From JBOGJI01 sp050747865 (GTDB taxonomy: Bacteria; Acidobacteriota; Thermoanaerobaculia; Multivoradales; JAHEKO01), in NCBI GenBank assembly GCA_050747865.1, contig JBOGJI010000150.1, positions 1-12,946 on the forward strand: a stretch of 12,946 nt of DNA, read 5' to 3'. A program made the translations under genes and the position numbers. Every line of letters begins with the position of its first letter. Position 1 is the first letter of the stretch. Below are positions 1 to 5,384 of the stretch, piece after piece. The notes under the pieces are model-generated. The model made no database searches, had not been told where the DNA came from, and saw nothing but the letters and a program-made list of their open reading frames with translations.

Positions 1-218
1 TCGATGATGTCGGGGCTCTGCCCCTCCCACTCGGTGAACAGGATCACCTGCACATCGGAGAGATCGGGGATGGCGTCGAGCGGCGAGCGCACCATGGCGT
101 ACCAGCCCCACATGGCCAGCGCCGCCACGAAGAAGAAGGTGAGCCACGGATTGGTCGCCGAAGCGGCGATGATCCGGGCGATCCATCCGCGACGAGGGCC
201 GTCGGTCACGGCGTTCAT
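1..218 (-). CDS. Heavy-metal efflux RND transporter permease, CusA/CzcA family (N-terminal fragment)
   Basis: Only the first 72 codons are in the window; the gene continues past the left edge. The inner-membrane RND pump of a tripartite exporter moves metal ions out of the periplasm or cytoplasm using the proton gradient. The translation begins MNAVTDGPRRGWIARIIA, continues into a hydrophobic first transmembrane segment (about residues 25-42, with NPWLTFFFVAALAMWGWYAM), and then shows the family hallmark RSPLDAIPDLSDVQVILFTEW followed by GQSPDII. The LDAIPDLSDVQV stretch is characteristic of CusA/CzcA/SilA. The ATG at 218-216 overlaps the stop of the adaptor gene (ATGA), so it is translationally coupled to it. 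The sequence present cannot separate Cu/Ag specificity from Zn/Co/Cd; the adaptor's Met/Cys-rich domains favour Cu/Ag. Confidence 0.93.
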   Translation of the reverse strand, partial: MNAVTDGPRRGWIARIIAASATNPWLTFFFVAALAMWGWYAMVRSPLDAIPDLSDVQVILFTEWEGQSPDII

Positions 219-2374
219 TTCCACTGCTCCAGGGCGAGCTTCAGTCGCGCCTCCGCCGCCACCAGGAAGTTGCCCGAGGTGACGACCCGATCGCCGGGTC
301 GCAGCCCCGAGAGGACGGCGATGCGCTCGCCGGTGGTGACGCCGGTTTCGACCTGACGGGGTTGCAGCCGGCCGTCGCCCAGGTCGAGGAAGACGAACGA
401 GCGCTCCCCGGCGTACAGCACGGCTTCATCGGGCACGCTCACCTGTTCGCCGAGGTCGCGTTCGATCGTCACGTTGGCGTACATGTCGGGTTTGAGTTCG
501 AGGTCCGGATTGGGCAGCTCGATGCGCACGCGGCCGGTGCGGGTCGTGCCTTCGAGGTACGGGTAGATGAAGACGACCTCGCCCTCGAAGCGTCGACCGG
601 GCACGTAGGGGAGGCTGACCTCCGCTCGCTGGCCGCGCTCGATCAGCGGGAGCTCGGACTCGTAGATCTCGGCGTCGACCCACACCCGGTCGAGCCCGGC
701 GACGCGGAAGAGCCGCTCGCCGGGCTCGACCGCGGCACCCGCGACGACGTTCTTCTCCACCACGTAGCCGGAGACGGGGGAGAGGATGGGCAGGTACTCG
801 AGGGGCTTGCCCGTCTCGGCCAGCGAATCGATCTGAACCGCCGAGAGATCCCACAGCCGCAGGCGTTGACGCGCCGCCTCGACCAGGTAGTCGGCGCGCT
901 CCGGGGCCGCGGTGTTGGCGGCGGCGCGCTGGCTCGCGAGCACGGTGAGGAGCTCCTGCTGGGCGGCGTAGAGCTCGGGGCTGTAGAGGGTGAACAGCGT
1001 CTGCCCGCGAGCCACATACTGGCCCGGCTCGTCGACCTCGAGGCGACCGATCCAGCCGCCGATCTTCAAGTTGACGTCGGCCAGGCGCGTCTCGTCGTAG
1101 ACCACCCGGCCGACGGCACGTACGGTGGCGGCGAGCCGCCGCGGCGCCACCACCTCCGTGCGCACACCGATCTCCTGGCGCCGCGCCGAGTCGATGCGAA
1201 TCGTGCCGGTCTCGATCTCCTCCACCGTCACCGGCACCAGATCCATCGAGCAGATCGGACAGGTTCCGGGATCCTTGTACTTGACCGAAGGGTGCATGGA
1301 GCAGGTGTAGTAGGCGATGCCGTCCTCGCCTTCGACCCGATGGGCGGCCTCGGCATGGGCGAGGATCTCCTGGAGCTTCTGCGGTGCGCTCACCGTCCAG
1401 TCCGAGACCTCGCCGCAGCCGGGCATCGCTCGGCCCATATAGGGGTTCTCCTTGGCTCCCTCGACCTGGATCCACTTGGCGAAGGTCTCGGTCATCGGAC
1501 AGGACCAGACCGTGCGCCCCTCCTTGAGGCGGCCATCGGCATTGGCGGTGACCATGAGCATGCGCGTCAGCTCGCCAAAGGCACCACGCGCGGCGTCGAG
1601 ATCGCCGGCCTGCTGCAGGGTCTCCGCCGTCCGGCGGGCCTCTTCGAGGATCGCCTTGCTGGCGCCTTCGGCGACTCCCGAGGCGGCCGCAGTCAGGCTC
1701 GCCTCGACGCGCCGAGCGCGGGATGTCGCGTCGTCTAGCCGATCGCCGGCGAGGGCCTGGCGTACCTCCTCGTAGGCCGCGAACACTGTGCGCAGGGACT
1801 CGAGAACCGGTGGTGGAAACTCCTGCCGCGGGATCTCCATGGGCGCCACGGTCGCGCCAGCGGCAGGCCGGGCAGGGGAGCTCTCCTCGAGGCGCAGACC
1901 GCGGCTGCCCGTGGTCAGGTTGTAGACCGCCAAAGCCGCGCCTGCGTCCGCCCGCACCGCGACGTCGATACGCCAGCTCCCCTCCATCGGCAGGTCGAGC
2001 GTGGCGAGATAGACGCCACCCTTCTTCTCCGCGACGTCGAGCTTTCCCTTCATCTCGGCCATCGCGCCCATCGCCGGCATGAAGTAGCCGACCGAGACCT
2101 CGACGCCGGGGGCGGGGGCACCGTCGGCATCGCGCACCTCGAGGCGAAACCTCCCGCCGCTGCGCTGTGGCGGGTCGGGGTCGAGGCTGGCGGTCAGCGT
2201 GTACGGCCCGGCCTCCGTCTCGACGGGCTGGCCGGGCCGGCCGCCGCAGGCGGCCACGAAGAGAGCGACGATCAGGGCGACGGCTGCGGCGAGGTAGCGT
2301 CGGGCCTGGGCGCCGCGCCGCGAAGCGTCGTGGTCGCCCGACGCGGTGCGATGGGTTGATGTGATCGTCTTCAT
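215..2374 (-). CDS. Efflux RND periplasmic adaptor lipoprotein (CusB/HlyD type) with YtkA-like, DUF3347-like and heavy-metal-binding domains
   Basis: 719-aa membrane-fusion protein linking the RND pump to the TolC channel. A long basic N-region, a hydrophobic stretch and a lipobox (V40-A-A-C43) mark it as a lipoprotein. Domains in order: a FixH/YtkA-like beta domain at about 50-165 with a Met-rich stretch near 99-109 (MPAMGAMAEM); a DUF3347-like helical domain at about 188-330 ending in C292-P-M and NPYMGRAMPGC320GEV; a heavy-metal-binding domain at about 355-382 with TCSMHP (C358, H361) and C372-P-I-C375-S-M; then the barrel-sandwich, alpha-hairpin and beta-barrel parts of an HlyD/CusB adaptor to the end. 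It is much longer than classic CusB (about 400 aa) because of these front domains. The start is supported by GGGGAGGAG ending 4 nt upstream. It overlaps tolC upstream and cusA downstream, each by ATGA. Domain calls rest on recognised motifs, not on a search. Confidence 0.95.
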   Translation of the reverse strand: MKTITSTHRTASGDHDASRRGAQARRYLAAAVALIVALFVAACGGRPGQPVETEAGPYTLTASLDPDPPQRSGGRFRLEVRDADGAPAPGVEVSVGYFMPAMGAMAEMKGKLDVAEKKGGVYLATLDLPMEGSWRIDVAVRADAGAALAVYNLTTGSRGLRLEESSPARPAAGATVAPMEIPRQEFPPPVLESLRTVFAAYEEVRQALAGDRLDDATSRARRVEASLTAAASGVAEGASKAILEEARRTAETLQQAGDLDAARGAFGELTRMLMVTANADGRLKEGRTVWSCPMTETFAKWIQVEGAKENPYMGRAMPGCGEVSDWTVSAPQKLQEILAHAEAAHRVEGEDGIAYYTCSMHPSVKYKDPGTCPICSMDLVPVTVEEIETGTIRIDSARRQEIGVRTEVVAPRRLAATVRAVGRVVYDETRLADVNLKIGGWIGRLEVDEPGQYVARGQTLFTLYSPELYAAQQELLTVLASQRAAANTAAPERADYLVEAARQRLRLWDLSAVQIDSLAETGKPLEYLPILSPVSGYVVEKNVVAGAAVEPGERLFRVAGLDRVWVDAEIYESELPLIERGQRAEVSLPYVPGRRFEGEVVFIYPYLEGTTRTGRVRIELPNPDLELKPDMYANVTIERDLGEQVSVPDEAVLYAGERSFVFLDLGDGRLQPRQVETGVTTGERIAVLSGLRPGDRVVTSGNFLVAAEARLKLALEQWK

Positions 2375-3783
2375 GGTCTCCTCCCCGAGCGGGTCACGCC
2401 CGCGAGGTTGTCTGGTCTCGGTTGAGACGGGACGGGAGCTGGGTCACCGCCCACGTCGTGCGACAAAGCGGGTGGCCAGGGATCACCGGGCATCACGCCG
2501 ACCGCCTGCTGCAGGGCCGCGAGCCGGCGTTGCGCCTCGGCCTGGGCGTCGGCGAGCCCCAGCTCGATGTCGCGCAGATTCCGTTCGGCGTCGATGACCG
2601 CCAGGAAGTCGACCTGGCCGGTTTCGAAGCCGCTGCGCGCGGCCCGTGCCTGGTCGCGCGCCGCCGGCAGCCGCCGGTTCTCGAACAGAGCGATCACATG
2701 GCGAGTCTCCGCCAGCCGGTCCACCGCGGCGCTGACCTCGGCCGCGACGCGGTCCTCGAGGGCGGCGAGCCGCTGGCGCTCCGCGGCCAGCTCGCCCTCG
2801 GCGGCGGCGACGCCGGCGCGCACGCGCTCCCGCCACACCGGAAGCGACAGCCCCAAGCCGACCATCCAGCGGTGAGCACCCATGTCCCACATCGAGTTGT
2901 AGGAGGCCATGGGACGGAAGTCGGGGCGTCCCTCGAGGCGCGCCAGCGCCACAGCGGTCTCGTCCGCGCGGATACGAGCCCGCACCGCGGCAATCTCCGG
3001 GCGGCTCAAGGCGAGCTCGATCGCCTCTGCCGCGGACGGCTCGGCGGCGTGCGCGAGTGGCGCCGCCTCTTTCGGCGGTGGAGGCAGCGCCGCCGTCACC
3101 GGGCGGTGCAGCAGGCTGTTGAGACGCGCCACGAGGACGCTGCGGTCGGCCAGCAGCACGACCTCGCGATGCTCGAGGTGCGTGACCTCGACCTCCGCCG
3201 CCAGCGGTGCCTGCTGCGGGCCGATCCCCGCCGCGTAGCGCGCGGTCGCCACTTCCTGGAACGCGCGCACGAGCTCGAGGTGCTCGACGTTCAATGCCAG
3301 CGCACGCTCGACGTACTGGTAGTCGTCGAAGCCCTGAGAAGCGGCGAGGGCAAGCTCGCGGCGCAGGGCCTCGAGCTCCCCTTGGATGGCGTCGGCCAGG
3401 GCTTCGGCCTGCTCGCCGCGGCGCGCGAGCGTGCCGGGCCAGGGCAGCTCCTGTCCTACCTCGACCACCTGGCCGTAGCTCACGTCGGAGTCGAAGGGCG
3501 ATAGCGGCGCCAGGCTGTAACTCGCCGTGAGGTCCGGTAATCCGCGGACCTCGTCGGCGCGGGCACGGGCAGCCGCGACGGCGCGGCGCGCCGCCGCCAG
3601 GTCGCGATTGCGCTCGAGCACCGCGGCGATCAGCGCCCGGCGGTCGAGCGTACGGCCGTCGGAGCCGGTCAACGCCGGCTGCGGCGGATCGCCCGGGTCT
3701 GCAGTTCCCCCCGGCGGTTGACCGAAGGCCGCCGGGGCCAGGGCCGCTGCCGCCAGCAGCCCGCAGAGAGTTCGTTGCAGCAT
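2371..3783 (-). CDS. TolC/CusC-family outer-membrane efflux channel
   Basis: 470-aa outer-membrane factor completing the tripartite metal pump. A Sec signal peptide is clear (MLQRTLCGLLAAAALAPAAFG, then QPPGG), followed by a Pro-rich linker. The body has the typical OEP pattern: two long helical, Ala/Arg/Glu-rich repeats, each with short amphipathic strands (for example LTASYSLAPLSPF near residue 85, and MVGLGLSLPVWRER near 305). LNSLLHRP near residue 220 matches the conserved LNxLLGRP turn at the end of the first repeat. Length is normal for the family. The SD AGGAG lies 5 nt before the ATG but sits inside an inverted repeat with the region just after the preceding gene's stop. The stop overlaps the adaptor start (ATGA). 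There is no lipobox Cys in the signal peptide, unlike E. coli CusC. Confidence 0.93.
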   Translation of the reverse strand: MLQRTLCGLLAAAALAPAAFGQPPGGTADPGDPPQPALTGSDGRTLDRRALIAAVLERNRDLAAARRAVAAARARADEVRGLPDLTASYSLAPLSPFDSDVSYGQVVEVGQELPWPGTLARRGEQAEALADAIQGELEALRRELALAASQGFDDYQYVERALALNVEHLELVRAFQEVATARYAAGIGPQQAPLAAEVEVTHLEHREVVLLADRSVLVARLNSLLHRPVTAALPPPPKEAAPLAHAAEPSAAEAIELALSRPEIAAVRARIRADETAVALARLEGRPDFRPMASYNSMWDMGAHRWMVGLGLSLPVWRERVRAGVAAAEGELAAERQRLAALEDRVAAEVSAAVDRLAETRHVIALFENRRLPAARDQARAARSGFETGQVDFLAVIDAERNLRDIELGLADAQAEAQRRLAALQQAVGVMPGDPWPPALSHDVGGDPAPVPSQPRPDNLAGVTRSGRRP

Positions 3784-3787
3784 GTCT

Positions 3788-3861
3788 GCTCCTGCTCTTC
3801 ACGTGGACGGAATGGACGCCGGGACGAGTCCCGCCGTCCGGCGATCACGTGCAGCAGGAGC
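3788..3861 (-). promoter_or_regulatory. Inverted repeat sequestering the tolC Shine-Dalgarno (putative translational-coupling switch)
   Basis: In the minus-strand transcript, GCUCCUGCU (3861-3853) starts immediately after the TGA of the small Cys-rich gene. It is perfectly complementary to AGCAGGAGC (3796-3788), which contains the tolC SD AGGAG 5 nt before its AUG. The stem continues, after a small asymmetric bulge (G against AAG), with CACGUG (3851-3846) paired to CACGUG (3805-3800). Inside the loop is a second hairpin at 3839-3814, with two 5-bp arms separated by a C/C mismatch and a four-base loop. A ribosome ending at the upstream stop would cover the left arm and free the SD. The pairing is read directly; the coupling role is inference. 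Confidence 0.7.
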
Positions 3862-4224
3862 TCAGAGCAGCAGGGTTTGGTGGAGAGAGAGGGTCGTGCG
3901 ACCGGTACGTGCCGGGGCCGGGAGCGTGGCGGCGTGCGGATGGCGGGGAGGCGCCGCCGCTGCCGTCACGGTGAGCTGCGCCGGCCCGACCGCGCTCGGC
4001 GAGACGGCGTCCGTTGCCGCGTCCGGCTCGGCCGCCGCCACCGGAACGTTCAGGCAGCAGTCCGGCCCGACCAGCTCCGGCACGTCGCCGGAGCCGGCGG
4101 GCCGCATGGCGACCTCGCACGTCACACCGGGATCACACACCCCGGCGGCGCACAGGGGCGCCGCCAGCGGCGCGACGAGCAGGACGCCCAGGATTCCGGC
4201 GGCGATGGCGCGAGTCACGATCAT
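3862..4224 (-). CDS. Small secreted Cys-rich protein, first gene of the metal-efflux cluster
   Basis: 120-aa protein of unknown function. The chosen ATG (4224) opens directly on a signal peptide (MIVTRAIAAGILGVLLVAPLAAP); an in-frame GTG at 4293 would add 23 residues that hide the signal. The predicted mature part has cysteines C30, C36 and the adjacent pair C56-C57 (motif GPDCCLN), a low-complexity Ala/Pro-rich middle, an HPH near residue 95, and a hydrophobic end SLHQTLLL. Adjacent Cys plus His in a periplasmic protein next to a metal pump suggests metal binding or sensing, which is inference. Small Cys-containing secreted proteins ahead of CusCBA-type operons are familiar to me, but I cannot name a family. 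No strong SD is visible. Its stop codon abuts the tolC SD-masking stem, so its translation may gate the pump genes. Confidence 0.72.
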   Translation of the reverse strand: MIVTRAIAAGILGVLLVAPLAAPLCAAGVCDPGVTCEVAMRPAGSGDVPELVGPDCCLNVPVAAAEPDAATDAVSPSAVGPAQLTVTAAAAPPRHPHAATLPAPARTGRTTLSLHQTLLL

Positions 4225-4225
4225 A

Positions 4226-4274
4226 GTGTACACCCGAAGGGCAGCGGGCCGACATTGTATACGCGAAGCGCAGC
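4226..4274. repeat. Imperfect direct repeat ahead of the Cys-rich gene (possible operator/promoter)
   Basis: Two 20-nt copies, 4226-4245 and 4255-4274, with a 29-bp period match at 16 of 20 positions; each reads roughly kTGTAyAC.CGAAG.GCAGC. Each copy has a small palindromic core (GTGTACAC and GTATAC). On the minus strand the distal core gives TATACAAT, a plausible -10 about 30 nt before the ATG at 4224, but I see no convincing -35. The spacing of about three helical turns would fit two repressor or activator dimers. It does not match the CopY box (TACAnnTGTA). Confidence 0.4.
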
Positions 4275-4302
4275 CCGGCGGTTTGCGCGCCACGCCGGCG
4301 CG

Positions 4303-5154
4303 CTAGTCGTCGCAGCCCTCGACCTCGTTGACGCAGAAGCCGTCCTCTTCGGTGAAGGACGCGTTGTCCTCGCCGCCGATCGCGCCGACCTCGATCTTGA
4401 CGGGCGTGTCGGCGGGCAGGGACGCGAGGTAGTCCGCGGGAACCGTCACCTCCATGGGCGCGACGCCGCCCGGTACCCGCACGCTGAACTCCAGGCTCCC
4501 CGTCGGATCGCCGTCCTCGACGTCGGGCTCCAGCACGACCTCCCAGGCGTCGACAGCGACGTCCGCCGGGTGCACCGGCAGCACGCCCATGGCGACCAGT
4601 GCGGCCAGCTCCGCCGCATCGGCGCAGTTCCCCAGGTCATCGCCGGCGCTCCACGAGATCACCCCGGTGGCCTCGTCGAAGTCCACGTCCGACGGCGCTG
4701 CTGGAAGCTCGTAGGTGAGCTCGCTGGCGCCTTTCGACCTCTCGCCGCCCGCACCCTTGCCAGAAAAGGCGTAGGTCCCGGCGGCCCAGCGACCCAGGAA
4801 CTCCTCCAGCGTCACGATCTCCTCGTCCGGATCGGCCTCCGGATCGTCCCAGCACAGCGGCTCGGCGCTCTCGGCAAACGTCTCCGTCAGCGTCTGCTCG
4901 GCCAGCGGGCCCTTGGCCTGATCCTCGAAGACCTTGACGCCGTTCGGATCGTCGATCCTGCCGGCGAGCAGCTCGTCGCCGTCCATCAGGAAATGGAACC
5001 CGATGTCCCCGTCCGTGGCGTTGATCTCGATCAGCACCTTGCACTCGCCGAAGTCGCCGCAGGGCTCGGTCGCGGACGCGATGCTGGCGATGAGGCCGAG
5101 GGCGCCGCCGGTCGCCACCGACAGGATCGTGAAGAATGGTCCATTCCGTCTCAT
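4303..5154 (-). CDS. Secreted Fn3-like hypothetical protein
   Basis: 283-aa exported protein. The ATG at 5154 is chosen because AGAGGAGG lies 7 nt upstream and the signal peptide (MRRNGPFFTILSVATGGALG, then LIASIASA) starts there; an upstream GTG-type start at 5190 would add 12 residues before the signal. The mature protein begins TEPCGDFGECK. Residues of about 40-140 are acidic and beta-rich (IEINATDGDIGFHFLMDG, a 'DPNG' turn, then an Asp/Glu cluster DDPEADPDEE). The second half looks like a fibronectin-III-like sandwich: GVISWSAGD, then AWEVVLEPDVE, LEFSVRVPGG, MEVTVPADYLASL and KIEVGAIG. It ends with two cysteines (FCVNEVEGCDD). Similar 'EINATDGDIGFHFLMDG' Fn3-type secreted proteins are ones I associate with Acidobacteriota-like genomes, often in several copies. 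No enzymatic motif is seen. It lies 78 nt upstream of the Cys-rich gene on the same strand, but nothing ties it to metal export. Confidence 0.85.
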   Translation of the reverse strand: MRRNGPFFTILSVATGGALGLIASIASATEPCGDFGECKVLIEINATDGDIGFHFLMDGDELLAGRIDDPNGVKVFEDQAKGPLAEQTLTETFAESAEPLCWDDPEADPDEEIVTLEEFLGRWAAGTYAFSGKGAGGERSKGASELTYELPAAPSDVDFDEATGVISWSAGDDLGNCADAAELAALVAMGVLPVHPADVAVDAWEVVLEPDVEDGDPTGSLEFSVRVPGGVAPMEVTVPADYLASLPADTPVKIEVGAIGGEDNASFTEEDGFCVNEVEGCDD

Positions 5155-5384
5155 GTTCAGGCCTCCTCTGGGTGCCGTTGTGGGAGACATAGCTCCCGTG
5201 TTCCCCTATTTAGACTCGATCGGTCCGCGCATCCTTCGCGGCTCGAGCCCAGCCCTGCGGCGGCGGAACCGGAACCGTTGGCCCGATGTGCGGGCAAACG
5301 CCGTATTTAGAGAGAGATGCTCTCCGAAAGCCGCCGTACCGGTACGGCGGGCGTTCGGCCTCGAATTGATGGAGGGGCCATTCC
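5155..5384. promoter_or_regulatory. Divergent intergenic region between the Fn3-like and sulfatase genes
   Basis: 230 bp separating two divergently transcribed exported proteins, so it must hold both promoters. Visible elements: GGGAG/CTCCC arms at 5182-5186 and 5193-5197 in the Fn3-gene leader; the 8-mer TATTTAGA twice in the same orientation at 5207-5214 and 5304-5311, AT-rich islands that could be -10 regions; a short GAGAG/CTCTC stem at 5312-5324; and the 20-bp palindrome at 5331-5350. No clear -35 partner for either AT-rich island is seen. Confidence 0.45.
5331..5350. repeat. Perfect 20-bp palindrome upstream of the sulfatase gene
   Basis: CCGCCGTACC is followed directly by its exact reverse complement, with no spacer, centred 44-45 nt before the sulfatase ATG. 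A spacerless palindrome this long fits a dimeric repressor operator better than an RNA hairpin, which would have no loop until several inner pairs open. It lies next to a second small stem (5312-5324). Confidence 0.6.

Noticed and set aside
362..1738. Long plus-strand open frame opposite the adaptor gene
   Set aside because: Composition-driven shadow: it lies wholly over the adaptor, whose motifs, SD and overlaps are convincing, and its translation has no recognisable domain.
2422..3504. Long plus-strand open frame opposite tolC
   Set aside because: Same reason: an antisense shadow of a clear TolC-family gene.
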